Below are positions 1 through 7,531 of a DNA stretch of 12,900 nucleotides, piece after piece (the stretch's first letter is position 1; each line of letters begins with the position of its first letter). The notes under the pieces are model-generated. The model saw only the letters and a program-made list of their open reading frames with translations, made no database searches and was not told where the DNA came from. Both the position numbers and the translations under genes were made by a program. Origin of the DNA: Rhodocyclaceae bacterium (GTDB taxonomy: Bacteria; Pseudomonadota; Gammaproteobacteria; Burkholderiales; Rhodocyclaceae); NCBI GenBank assembly GCA_025361105.1, contig JANYAW010000320.1:1-12900 (forward strand). Reading direction: 5' to 3'.

Positions 1-1
1 C

Positions 2-1891
2 AAAAACATTCGCGAAGGTGGCCGCAACGCAGCACTCACTTCGCTAGCGGGAGGTATGAGACGCAATGGCATGAGCGTAGAGGCAATTTTAGCGGCTTTG
101 TTGGCTGAGAATCTGGCAAGTTGCGACCCTCCATTACCCGACAATGAGGTCGAAACAATCGCGAAAAGCGTGGGGAGTTATGGGACAAACGATACCCTTG
201 CAGAGTTGCGAAGCGCTTCCGAATGGGGCAGTGCGCTAACTGATAGCGCGGGCTGTTCGGCTAGCGTTGTCGAGCATGCAATTCGCATTAAGGGTGCATC
301 AAATTTGACTAGCGTAGAGCGCGAGCAACTACTAAAAAGGGCAGCGAAAATCGTAGGTGTTTCAAAGTCGGTGCTGTTGCGCGATCTCGCACCAGTCGCA
401 CAAATTGGCGACGATGCGAACGTCCTGCCGCTTGTCCAAGTCGTTCGCAGTGATTTCGCCGGTATCGTTGATGATGCAGCACGTGTGCTAAGTTTGATTC
501 CTAACCTGTATCAGCGCTGCGGCCAACTGGTTGAGGTCGTTCCGGTGCCTGACCGCAAAGACGTTGCCATCGTTCCGTTGAGCCAGAATCGCCTCACCTA
601 TCATTTGGCGCGTGTCTCGCGCTGGTGCTTTGGTGATTCGGGCGACGGCACGCCTGATGGTCAAGTTGTTTCCGCATTGATGGATCAAGGCTTTTGGCCT
701 GATGTTCACCCTCTTGTCGGCGTATTGCGTCAGCCTGTCATCACGCGAGATGGTCGCCTGATCGGTGGAAATTATTGTGCCGAATTGATGCGTGAATCAG
801 CGTTTGACGCGAAGAAATTTCCGCCATTTCAAGGGGGCGGTGAGGAGGCCATGGCGGCGCTGCGTGGTCTTCTACGCGAAGTTGCTTTTGAGCAGCCAAT
901 TGATGAAGCGGGAGCCATTGCCGGTATGTTGACAGCGGTCATGCGTTGCGTGCTGGACACTTCACCCGCGTTCTTGATTTCGGCGCATGAAAAAGGCTCC
1001 GGCAAATCCTATGTGGCAAAGCTGTTGCTGTTGTTTGCGGGTGGCGCGACGATGGCGCGATTTCCACGAGAGGAAACCGAAGTTTCAAAGTTACTTTTCG
1101 CTAAGTTGATCGAGGGCGCAGCCGCGATTTGCTTCGACAATCTGACGCGCCATTGGGATAGCGAATCTATCGCCACCGCATTGACTGAGCCGGAATACTC
1201 CGACCGCATTTTGGGCGCATCGAAAAATGCGAGGGTTTCGACGGCAAGCCTGATTGTCGCCACCGGCAACAATGTTGCCGCTTATGGTGATTTGGCACGA
1301 CGAACCGTCACTATTCGACTTGACCCTCGCTGTGAAAATCCTGCGCAGCGTTCGTTTAGTTTTGATCCTGTAGCTGACGTACAGGCGAATGTTGGAAAGT
1401 GGGTTATGACTGCGCTAAGGGCTGTTCAGGCATGGTTTGAGGCAGGATCACCCACAGTCAATTTGCCGCCTGTTGGTAGCTTCGGGCAATGGTCAGCGGT
1501 GGTGCGGCAGGTTGTAATTTTCTACGGTTTGCCCGATCCGGCCAAGTGCATCACGCGCAACCAACAAGAGGATGGCGACCGGGATGATTTGCGACGGGTG
1601 CTTGAGAATTGGGAGGAACTATTCGGCGAAGAGTTCCTCACGCTGGCACAAGTCGTGCGCGATATTGAGAGTGGCTACCCAAAGGCTGACAGTCCGGCAG
1701 CGGGGCTTTTGACGGCATTCAAAGAGATTGCAGAAGAGCGGGGCGTTATCAGTAAGCGCAGCTTAGGCAAGTGGTTCGCCAGCCAGTCAGGCCGTATCGT
1801 GAATGGCTTGCGGCTGTCAGAAGCGGGCAACTGTCGAGAGGGCAAGATTTGGAGGGTGGTGCGGGTTTCGGGCATGCAGATCAGTCGTTGA
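2..1891 (+). CDS. Mobile-element replication protein, PriCT-1 domain plus P-loop ATPase (5' partial)
   Basis: The reading frame is open from base 2, before the first in-window ATG at 56, and that upstream part completes a PriCT-1 (primase C-terminal) motif: EGGRNAALTSLAGG, then a helical stretch ending CDPPLPDNEVETIAKSV. The gene therefore starts left of the window, probably with a primase/polymerase domain there. Numbered from the ATG at 56, a Walker A motif GSGKS is at residues 314-318. A Walker B-like ICFDN follows (D361), then a sensor-like IVATGNN near 400 and an arginine pair in ARRTVTIRL near 415. This order fits the helicase-type ATPase half of replication proteins carried by phages, satellites and integrative elements. 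I infer it unwinds or primes element DNA; it is not assignable to a named gene. Its last 11 bases overlap the convergent toxin gene. The neighbouring integrase supports element origin. Confidence 0.75.
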   Translation, partial: KNIREGGRNAALTSLAGGMRRNGMSVEAILAALLAENLASCDPPLPDNEVETIAKSVGSYGTNDTLAELRSASEWGSALTDSAGCSASVVEHAIRIKGASNLTSVEREQLLKRAAKIVGVSKSVLLRDLAPVAQIGDDANVLPLVQVVRSDFAGIVDDAARVLSLIPNLYQRCGQLVEVVPVPDRKDVAIVPLSQNRLTYHLARVSRWCFGDSGDGTPDGQVVSALMDQGFWPDVHPLVGVLRQPVITRDGRLIGGNYCAELMRESAFDAKKFPPFQGGGEEAMAALRGLLREVAFEQPIDEAGAIAGMLTAVMRCVLDTSPAFLISAHEKGSGKSYVAKLLLLFAGGATMARFPREETEVSKLLFAKLIEGAAAICFDNLTRHWDSESIATALTEPEYSDRILGASKNARVSTASLIVATGNNVAAYGDLARRTVTIRLDPRCENPAQRSFSFDPVADVQANVGKWVMTALRAVQAWFEAGSPTVNLPPVGSFGQWSAVVRQVVIFYGLPDPAKCITRNQQEDGDRDDLRRVLENWEELFGEEFLTLAQVVRDIESGYPKADSPAAGLLTAFKEIAEERGVISKRSLGKWFASQSGRIVNGLRLSEAGNCREGKIWRVVRVSGMQISR

Positions 1892-2162
1892 ATAGTTCGG
1901 CGTGCGTGCCTGTTCGCACGAAGTTGATGGCGTTGCCGTCAATGTGATAAATCAGCAGGAAGTCGCCACCGATATGGCATTCTCGATGATCAGCCCAATC
2001 GCCTCGGAGCGGGTGATCGAGCCATTCTGACCCCAAGGCACCATCGTTGGCGACCAGCAACAGCATTGCTTCCTTGAGCCGGTTCATGTCGTATCGACCG
2101 GAGTGCGATAGTCGCTGCCAGTCCTTGAGAAAGGTTTTCGCGTAGTCCGTTGCCCGTGGCAA
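1881..2162 (-). CDS. yafQ: YafQ-family type II toxin (mRNA interferase), TTG start
   Basis: Family knowledge: YafQ is a ribosome-dependent endoribonuclease of the RelE superfamily, held inactive by antitoxin DinJ. I chose a TTG start at 2162, 10 bases after the antitoxin stop, because the protein is then 93 aa (E. coli YafQ is 92) and begins MPRATDYAKTFLKDWQRL. With that start the catalytic positions fall on the E. coli numbers as I recall them: H50 in DHPLRG, H63 and D67 in CHIGGD, R83 and H87 in RTGTH, and F91. Position 68, Trp in E. coli, is Phe here. The only upstream ATG (2234) would overlap the antitoxin by about 60 bases and add an atypical leader. The gene is second in a two-gene operon and its 3' end overlaps the convergent replication gene by 11 bases. 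Inference: an addiction module stabilising the element. Confidence 0.85.
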   Translation of the reverse strand: MPRATDYAKTFLKDWQRLSHSGRYDMNRLKEAMLLLVANDGALGSEWLDHPLRGDWADHRECHIGGDFLLIYHIDGNAINFVRTGTHAELFND

Positions 2163-2172
2163 TACTGCCCGC

Positions 2173-2454
2173 TTACTTGCCGCTGTTCTTTTCAAGATCG
2201 GCAAACAATTCGTCAGCGTTAGCAAAACGCGCACGGCGAGCGGCCATGATGGCGCGAGACTCTTTCATAGCCGCACGCGTTTTCGCGTTTGGTACTTTGA
2301 GTTCAAGCGGAAATGCCTGATCGACGACAATCCGGCGCAAAAAAAGTCTTACTGCGTCCGATACAGATAAGCCCATTGCGTCCAATGCCTCTGTGGCTTG
2401 CGCTTTCGTGTCATCGTCAACGCGAATGTGTAGCATTGAAGTTTGTGCAGTCAT
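2173..2454 (-). CDS. dinJ: DinJ/RelB-family antitoxin
   Basis: This 93-residue protein begins with a ribbon-helix-helix type DNA-binding segment, seen as SMLHIRVDDDTKAQATEALD followed by GLSVSDAVRLFLRRIV, the standard RelB/DinJ layout. The C-terminal half is charged (KESRAIMAARRARF, ELFADLEK), the part that in the family wraps and blocks the YafQ toxin. It is the first gene of the pair, with the toxin starting 10 bases after its stop. A ribosome binding site (GAGG, on the minus strand, at 2463-2466) sits 8 bases before the ATG. The family autorepresses its own promoter as a DinJ-YafQ complex, and a perfect palindrome lies inside the promoter upstream (see operator entry), consistent with that. 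The gene symbol is by family similarity only. Confidence 0.88.
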   Translation of the reverse strand: MTAQTSMLHIRVDDDTKAQATEALDAMGLSVSDAVRLFLRRIVVDQAFPLELKVPNAKTRAAMKESRAIMAARRARFANADELFADLEKNSGK

Positions 2455-2487
2455 GAATCGATCCTCATTCTCTTGTGTCTCGTTTGA

Positions 2488-2516
2488 ATTATGTATCGCA
2501 AATGAGATACAGTCAA
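2488..2516 (-). promoter_or_regulatory. Sigma-70-type promoter of the antitoxin-toxin operon
   Basis: On the minus strand a -35 box TTGACT (2511-2516) and a -10 box CATAAT (2488-2493) are separated by exactly 17 bases. They lie 34 bases upstream of the antitoxin ATG and just beyond the stop of the integrase gene. This gives the toxin-antitoxin pair its own promoter independent of integrase transcription. Confidence 0.65.
2492..2511. promoter_or_regulatory. Palindromic operator inside the toxin-antitoxin promoter
   Basis: A perfect inverted repeat, TGTATC (2492-2497) and GATACA (2506-2511), is separated by 8 bases. It fills the spacer between the -35 and -10 boxes. Ribbon-helix-helix antitoxins typically bind such palindromes and block RNA polymerase, so this is the likely autorepression site of the DinJ-YafQ complex. 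Binding is inferred from position and symmetry. Confidence 0.6.
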
Positions 2517-2525
2517 GATTGTTCG

Positions 2526-3539
2526 CTAAGCCAACTTCAATGCCAATGCCTCGGGCTTCGCGTGGTAGTAGCGAGCCAACATCTTCAAATCACTATGCCC
2601 CGTGACCATCGCGAGTTCGATTACGTTCGGCAAGCGTTCGGCAAGCCGTGAGGTCGCGCAATGGCGCAAATCGTGAAAGTGCAGATTCGCAATCCCACTG
2701 CTTACGCAAGCGCGCACGAAGGATAGTTTTAGGGCGTTTGCCGTGATTGGGAATACGCTGCCATCAATCGAGTGCGGTAGCGCGGTCAGCACGGCCACGG
2801 CTGTTGTGGATAGCGGCACGGTGCGGGATTGACCATTCTTTGTCATCGGCAAGAATGCAGTCCGCTTGGTCAAGTCGATATGTTCCCAACGCAGGGCAAG
2901 CAGCTCCCCGCGCCGCATGGCCGTTTCCAACGCAAGCTGCACCACTGACGAAACCCACGGATTGCGCGTGCCCTTTACGTATGTTCCATCCTCGCCACGG
3001 CCACCGCTGCCGAGATGCGCCAGCAACTTGTTTTCCTCGTCAACGTCAAGCGTGCGGCTACGCCCTCGGCTGGGCGAAGGTCGCCGTATATCAGCCACTA
3101 CGTTGGCGATAGGGAAGCACCACTCCCGCCGCGCATGATTCAGTACCGCTGAGAGAATCTGCAACTCGCGCAACACGGTTGCCCCCGACACCGACAATAG
3201 TCTTTCATCGCGGTATTCCGCCACCGTCGATGCAGTGAGCGTGGCCAAGGAACGCTTGGCAATGCGGTGGCGTTCCATTGCCGTGAGTCGGATCGCCTCC
3301 ACCTCTGCCCCACGCTTTAACGGAGTGACTTCTTGCCGGTAGCGGCTCAGTACTTCACCAAGCGTAGTTGCCTCGGCAAGACTGCGGGAAACATAGCCTC
3401 CCGTGTCCATCTCTCGCTCGATAGCTCTCGCCCACTTCTCGGCATCTTGCTTACTGGTGAATGTCTTTGCTTCCGGCTCAAAGCCTTTGCGGATTACTCT
3501 TGCCTGCCAGCGGTCGCCCCGCCGTCTTATACTCGCCAT
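2526..3539 (-). CDS. Tyrosine-family site-specific integrase
   Basis: This enzyme breaks and rejoins DNA at attachment sites to insert or excise the element. The catalytic set is complete, numbered from the chosen start: R209 in AMRRGELLALRW, K234 in TKNGQSRTVPL, H289 and R292 in HDLRH, H315 in GHSD, and the nucleophile Y324 in LARYYH. The N-terminus (SIRRRGDRWQARV) is an arm-binding/AP2-like segment, followed by a core-binding domain at about 55-145. The start at 3539 (MASIRRR) is preferred because GGAGG lies 5 bases upstream; a GTG at 3551 would add four residues but sits on top of that site. The length of 337 residues is normal. The gene starts about 84 bases from the damaged tRNA-Pro, the usual arrangement of an integrase next to its attachment site. 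Confidence 0.93.
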   Translation of the reverse strand: MASIRRRGDRWQARVIRKGFEPEAKTFTSKQDAEKWARAIEREMDTGGYVSRSLAEATTLGEVLSRYRQEVTPLKRGAEVEAIRLTAMERHRIAKRSLATLTASTVAEYRDERLLSVSGATVLRELQILSAVLNHARREWCFPIANVVADIRRPSPSRGRSRTLDVDEENKLLAHLGSGGRGEDGTYVKGTRNPWVSSVVQLALETAMRRGELLALRWEHIDLTKRTAFLPMTKNGQSRTVPLSTTAVAVLTALPHSIDGSVFPITANALKLSFVRACVSSGIANLHFHDLRHCATSRLAERLPNVIELAMVTGHSDLKMLARYYHAKPEALALKLA

Positions 3540-3551
3540 CACACCCTCCAC

Positions 3552-3570
3552 TTGGACAGGCGTTGGACAG
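3552..3570. repeat. Direct repeat TTGGACAG x2 beside integrase start
   Basis: TTGGACAG occurs at 3552-3559 and again at 3563-3570, an 11-base period, about one helical turn. Two same-face octamers between the integrase gene and the tRNA-Pro att site could be arm-type integrase sites or binding sites for a directionality factor. This function is inferred from spacing and location only. Confidence 0.4.
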
Positions 3571-3574
3571 AGTG

Positions 3575-3603
3575 ATAGAACAGAACATATCGAAAGGCCG
3601 CAA
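3575..3603 (-). promoter_or_regulatory. Possible integrase promoter
   Basis: On the minus strand, TTGCGG (3598-3603) and TTCTAT (3575-3580) are spaced by 17 bases, 35 bases upstream of the integrase ATG. The match to consensus is only moderate. The location between integrase and att site is where such a promoter would be expected. Confidence 0.3.
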
Positions 3604-3622
3604 GGCCAGTAACGACGGGCGT

Positions 3623-3699
<77 letters not shown>

Positions 3700-3732
3700 G
3701 TTTTTTTCTCCCTTCAGCGTTAGTCGTTCCGC

Positions 3733-3966
3733 ATGTTTTTCCTGCGCACACTAATCTTTGTCGCGGCAGCCGTACTTGTGTTTTATTGGCTGCGCCGTGC
3801 ACGTAGCGCAAAGCCGACTACGTCTGTTGAGGATGCGCCCCCTACCCAAGGGCTGCTCCGCTGCACTTTTTGTACGGTGAACTTTCCTGCATCCGACGCG
3901 ATCACGGTGGGTAGCGATGTCTACTGCTGTGAAGCGCATCGTCTGGCGGCGAAGGATGATTTATGA
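3733..3966 (+). CDS. PP0621-family small membrane-anchored cysteine protein
   Basis: This 77-residue protein begins with a single hydrophobic segment (residues 3-20, FLRTLIFVAAAVLVFYWL), followed by basic residues RRARSAK, so it is probably anchored in the inner membrane with the rest cytoplasmic. The C-terminal half has C44-x2-C47 (RCTFCTVNFP), then YCCEAH, a pattern suited to binding a metal such as zinc. Proteins of this kind are found directly upstream of pilS in beta-proteobacteria; their function is unknown and I assign none. Its stop overlaps the pilS start by 4 bases (ATGA), so the two are probably translationally coupled. It is the first host gene right of the tRNA-Pro att sequence. 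The ATG at 3733 has no obvious ribosome binding site, and no clear promoter is visible in the short gap before it. Confidence 0.75.
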   Translation: MFFLRTLIFVAAAVLVFYWLRRARSAKPTTSVEDAPPTQGLLRCTFCTVNFPASDAITVGSDVYCCEAHRLAAKDDL

Positions 3967-5537
3967 GCGATCCTAATCTGTCGCAGGCACTTTCGGTGCC
4001 GGACACTTTTTGGCGATCACTGCGCTTCTTTTCGCTCTATCGACTCGCCGTCGGTGTGATGTTTGTGTCGGCTGTGGTCGTCTCGGGCGAAGTGCTCAAT
4101 GTGGGCACCGAGCATCCAGTCCTGTTTGTTCGTGCGGCACTGGCTTACGTCGTTGTGGCAATTTTGTTTATCGTCGCATTGCAACGTAAGCGCGAATATT
4201 TCAATTTGCAATTGTCTTTGCAAGTTGCAGCCGACATTTTTTTCATCATCTTGATGATGTATTCGAGCGGCGGCCAAAAGAGCGGCATTGGCGTGTTGTT
4301 GATGGTGGTTGTGGCCGGTGCGGGACTGGTAGGGCAGGGTCGGATGACGCTGTTTTATGCGGCGTTGGCATCGGTATCGATTTTGCTCGAACAGAGTTGG
4401 CGCGCGTTGGAGCTCAACGCAGATGCGACAGATTTTGTTCGTAGCGGGTTCACTTGCCTTGGTTTTTTTGGCACGGCGATTACGGCGCAATTATTGGCGC
4501 GACGGGTGGTCGCAAACGAATCGCTGGCGACCGAACGTGGTAAAGAATTGGCAAGCCAGTTGCGAATTAGCGAACGCATCATTCGTGACATGACCGATGG
4601 CGTTTTGGTGGTCGGCCCAGACGGAAAAGTGAAGCAGTCAAATCCACCTGCGGATCGTTTGCTGGGAATGTTCAGCGCAGGAACGTTCTTGTCGGAAATC
4701 TCGGCGGTACTCGCCCTGCGCTTTGCTGTGTGGTCAGTCAATCGTGTCGAGACTGTTGAAACCATGCGCATCGTGCGCGGAAAATCCTTGCGTGTGCGTT
4801 ATCTGCCAGCACAAGAATCAGTTGGCAATGCGCTGCTGTATATCGAAGATATTGAGCGGCTTGAACACCAAGCACAGCAACTCAAACTGGCTGCACTGGG
4901 GCGGCTGACAGCGAATATCGCGCATGAGATTCGTAATCCTCTGGCGGCTATTTCTCACGCCGCCGAATTGTTGGGCGAGGATGAAACCGATGTGTTGCGT
5001 AAGCGATTAGCTGAGATTGTTGGCGACAATACGGCGCGCCTAAATCGACTAGTTGAAGAAGTATTGGAATTGGGGCGGCGTGATCGTGCAGATCGCGAGG
5101 TGTTGCAGTGGACGACTTTTTTTTCGGCCTTCCGTGAAGAGTTTGCGCTGCATGATCCCGATAGTTTGCGTCGCGTCGTTGACACTGGCGGGAGCGGCAG
5201 TTTTCGGTTTGACCGTGCGCATTTGTATCGAGTGTTGTGGAACCTTTTGGGTAATGCCCTGCGTCATGCCAGCGTGGCGGACGGCGCGGTTCGAGTGGGG
5301 TTGGGCGTGGCCGACAATTCCGGTCGCGTGGAGCTGAACATCGTTGATGATGGCCCTGGGATTGATGCAACGCTGCAAGGGCAAATTTTTGAGCCGTTTA
5401 TCACTACGCATCGAAACGGTACTGGTTTAGGTTTGTATATTGCACGTGAATTGTGTGAGTCCAATGGCGCCTATCTTGAATTAGTGGCATCGCATGTCGG
5501 CGCGCACTTCCGAATTAGTTTCGAGGAAATTGAATGA
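3963..5537 (+). CDS. pilS: PilS-type sensor histidine kinase
   Basis: This is the inner-membrane sensor of the PilS-PilR system, which in other proteobacteria controls pilin transcription. The first ~180 of 524 residues hold about six hydrophobic segments (near 25-42, 53-73, 86-102, 107-126, 129-145 and 162-179), the PilS layout. A PAS-like region follows (MTDGVLVVGPDGKVKQSNPPA). The kinase core has the H box NIAHEIRNPLAAISHAAELL with phospho-acceptor H321, the N box WNLLGNALRHA (N431), the DDGPGID ATP lid start (D462, D463) and GTGLGLYIAREL near 486-497. All catalytic motifs look intact, so it should autophosphorylate and pass phosphate to the adjacent regulator. It overlaps both neighbours by 4 bases. 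The input signal cannot be read from the sequence. The pilS name rests on membrane topology plus the adjacent pilR and PP0621-type gene. Confidence 0.88.
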   Translation: MSDPNLSQALSVPDTFWRSLRFFSLYRLAVGVMFVSAVVVSGEVLNVGTEHPVLFVRAALAYVVVAILFIVALQRKREYFNLQLSLQVAADIFFIILMMYSSGGQKSGIGVLLMVVVAGAGLVGQGRMTLFYAALASVSILLEQSWRALELNADATDFVRSGFTCLGFFGTAITAQLLARRVVANESLATERGKELASQLRISERIIRDMTDGVLVVGPDGKVKQSNPPADRLLGMFSAGTFLSEISAVLALRFAVWSVNRVETVETMRIVRGKSLRVRYLPAQESVGNALLYIEDIERLEHQAQQLKLAALGRLTANIAHEIRNPLAAISHAAELLGEDETDVLRKRLAEIVGDNTARLNRLVEEVLELGRRDRADREVLQWTTFFSAFREEFALHDPDSLRRVVDTGGSGSFRFDRAHLYRVLWNLLGNALRHASVADGAVRVGLGVADNSGRVELNIVDDGPGIDATLQGQIFEPFITTHRNGTGLGLYIARELCESNGAYLELVASHVGAHFRISFEEIE

Positions 5538-6889
5538 ACAAGCTGGATGCCAAACGACGTGGAGAAGGAAAGCTGGTGCTGGTCGTCGATGACGAAGCGG
5601 ATATCCGCGAACTGCTTGATCTGACACTGGCCAAAATGGGTTTGCGGGCTGATTGTGTCGGATCGCTTGCCGAGGCACGCGCATTGCTCGCCTCGAAGCG
5701 CTATCAGTTATGCCTGACAGATATGCGTTTGCCCGACGGTGATGGCTTGGATTTGGTTCGACATATTGCAACGCAAGGCGGTGATTTACCGGTTGCAGTG
5801 ATCACTGCCCATGGCAGCGCCGAGAGCGCCGTTTCGGCACTGAAGGCTGGCGCATTCGACTACATTTCAAAACCTGTTTCATTGGATCAACTACGCGGAT
5901 TGGTTAAGTCGGCGCTTGAGATTGACCTTACCAGTATCAAACTTGGCGAGGCACCACCCGAACTGATTGGTACCTCGCCAGCGATTTGCCAAGTGAGAGA
6001 TTTGATTGATCGCGTAGCGAAAAGTCAGGCACCTGTTTACATTACTGGCGAGTCGGGCACCGGCAAGGAATTGGCAGCGCGACGTATTCATGCGCAGGCC
6101 ACGCATCGAAATGGTGCTTTCGTCGCGGTCAATTGCGGTGCGATTCCTGAGAATTTGGTCGAGAGTGAGTTTTTTGGCTATCGCAAGGGGTTGTTCACCG
6201 GTGCCGGTGAAGATCGCGACGGTGTATTTCAAGCGGCCAACGGCGGAACCTTATTTCTCGACGAGGTTGCAGAGTTACCTTTGCCGATGCAGGTAAAGCT
6301 CTTGCGCGCTATCCAGGAAAAGCGTGTGCGCAAAGTTGGCGCAACCAGCGAAGAGCCATTGGACGTGCGTTTAATTTGCGCCACACACCAAGATCTGAAA
6401 ACGCTAGTGGAGCAAGGGCGGTTTCGGCAGGACTTGTTTTATCGCGTCAACGTGATTGAACTCAGAATGCCGGCGCTGCGTGAATGTCGGGACGATATCG
6501 GCACATTGGCGCAACGAACCCTTGAGCGATTATCTGGTGACGGACGCGTTTCAAATATTTCATTCGAGATTGCGCCCGATGCTGTCGATGCGCTGAGCAA
6601 CTATTCCTTTCCTGGCAATGTGCGCGAACTCGAAAACATCTTGGAGCGTGCGATGGCGCTCACCTCCGGTGCTGTCATACATGCGCAAGATTTGGCGTTG
6701 GTACCCAATGAAGCTAGCGACGGAACAATCTCCGGCTCATTACAAGATCACCTCGATCAAGTCGAGCGCCAAGTGATACTTGATGCCTTGGAAAAAACCG
6801 ATGGCAATCGTACGGCTGCCGCACGGTTGCTCGGTATCACTTTCCGTTCGATGCGATATCGGATGGCGCGTCTGGGACTTGCCGACTGA
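5534..6889 (+). CDS. pilR: PilR-type sigma-54-dependent response regulator
   Basis: This 451-residue NtrC-family activator has three domains. The receiver (about 12-130) carries the acidic pair near the start (VVDDEAD), phospho-acceptor D63 in LTDMRLPDGDGL and the conserved lysine in ISKPVS. The AAA+ domain (about 145-380) has Walker A GESGTGKE (172-179), the sigma-54 contact loop GLFTGA (219-224) and Walker B GGTLFLDE (237-244). The C-terminal Fis-type helix-turn-helix is NRTAAARLLGITFRSMRYRM. It would use ATP hydrolysis to open sigma-54 promoters, classically that of the major pilin gene. The contact loop has Leu at the second position; family members usually have Ala or Ser, while the essential FTGA core is kept. 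It starts inside the last codon of pilS, and ampD begins directly after its stop. The pilin target is inferred from the family. Confidence 0.88.
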   Translation: MNKLDAKRRGEGKLVLVVDDEADIRELLDLTLAKMGLRADCVGSLAEARALLASKRYQLCLTDMRLPDGDGLDLVRHIATQGGDLPVAVITAHGSAESAVSALKAGAFDYISKPVSLDQLRGLVKSALEIDLTSIKLGEAPPELIGTSPAICQVRDLIDRVAKSQAPVYITGESGTGKELAARRIHAQATHRNGAFVAVNCGAIPENLVESEFFGYRKGLFTGAGEDRDGVFQAANGGTLFLDEVAELPLPMQVKLLRAIQEKRVRKVGATSEEPLDVRLICATHQDLKTLVEQGRFRQDLFYRVNVIELRMPALRECRDDIGTLAQRTLERLSGDGRVSNISFEIAPDAVDALSNYSFPGNVRELENILERAMALTSGAVIHAQDLALVPNEASDGTISGSLQDHLDQVERQVILDALEKTDGNRTAAARLLGITFRSMRYRMARLGLAD

Positions 6890-7444
6890 ATGACTAACCC
6901 GCCCGAAATTGCTTCCTCGGGCTGGCACGCAAGCTGGCACCCGCGCGCGCTGAAAATTGCGTCGCCGAATTTCGATGAACGTCCAACCGGAACACTGGTC
7001 GAGTTGATTGTGATTCATGCAATCAGTTTGCCACCGGGACATTTTGGTGGCGGAGCTGTCGCACAACTATTTACCAATTCGCTAGATTTCAACGCGCATC
7101 CGTACTTCGCCGAGATTCAAGCGCTGCGTGTATCCACGCATTTTTTTATCCAGCGCGGCGGGCAATTGGTGCAGTTCGTCTCTTGTAATGATCGCGCGTG
7201 GCACGCGGGTGTTTCATGCTGGAAGGCACGTGAGCGTTGCAATGACTTCTCTATCGGGATTGAGCTCGAAGGCGACGACGATAGCAATTTTGAAGATGCA
7301 CAATATCAAACGCTGAACGATTTGATTGCGGATTTACGCCGCGCGTTTCCAATTGTCGATGTCGTCGGGCATTGCGATATCGCGCCAGGCCGCAAGACTG
7401 ATCCCGGTCCTTGCTTTGATTGGCAACGTATCGCACACGATTAG
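6890..7444 (+). CDS. ampD: 1,6-anhydro-N-acetylmuramyl-L-alanine amidase AmpD
   Basis: AmpD is a cytoplasmic zinc amidase that cuts the peptide from anhydro-muropeptides during cell-wall recycling; in bacteria with AmpR its loss raises beta-lactamase expression. The 184-residue length fits. Zinc ligands are visible as H43 (VIHAIS), H161 (VGHCDIAPGRKTDPGP) and D171 in that same motif, with the catalytic glutamate E125 in SIGIELEGDD; the spacing matches the Citrobacter enzyme as I remember it (H34, E116, H154, D164). The region LRVSTHFFIQRGGQLVQFV is typical of amidase_2 domains, and no signal peptide is present, consistent with a cytosolic enzyme. The ATG at 6890 directly follows the pilR stop, so it is read as the last gene of the pil operon. 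A different enzyme of the same fold, such as PGRP-type, is unlikely because the N-terminal pattern is AmpD-like. Confidence 0.92.
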   Translation: MTNPPEIASSGWHASWHPRALKIASPNFDERPTGTLVELIVIHAISLPPGHFGGGAVAQLFTNSLDFNAHPYFAEIQALRVSTHFFIQRGGQLVQFVSCNDRAWHAGVSCWKARERCNDFSIGIELEGDDDSNFEDAQYQTLNDLIADLRRAFPIVDVVGHCDIAPGRKTDPGPCFDWQRIAHD

Positions 7445-7531
7445 CGTGCCGCCGATTTTTCCACACGCCATTGTGTGTTGGATTTCGCACGAAGTTTCTC
7501 CGACGGCATATTGAAAACCCTTGCAAGTTTT

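Noticed and set aside
2163..2234. ATG at 2234 as the toxin start
   Set aside because: It would overlap the antitoxin by about 60 bases and add a leader not aligned with YafQ; the TTG at 2162 gives the family length and exact catalytic numbering.
2747..3112. 121-residue plus-strand frame opposite the integrase
   Set aside because: It lies wholly within the integrase gene, whose catalytic motifs are complete; it shows no recognisable protein features.
4017..4490. Minus-strand frames opposite pilS (also 4355-4771 and 4948-5370)
   Set aside because: They are antisense shadows of a sensor kinase gene with all motifs intact, and have no credible protein features.
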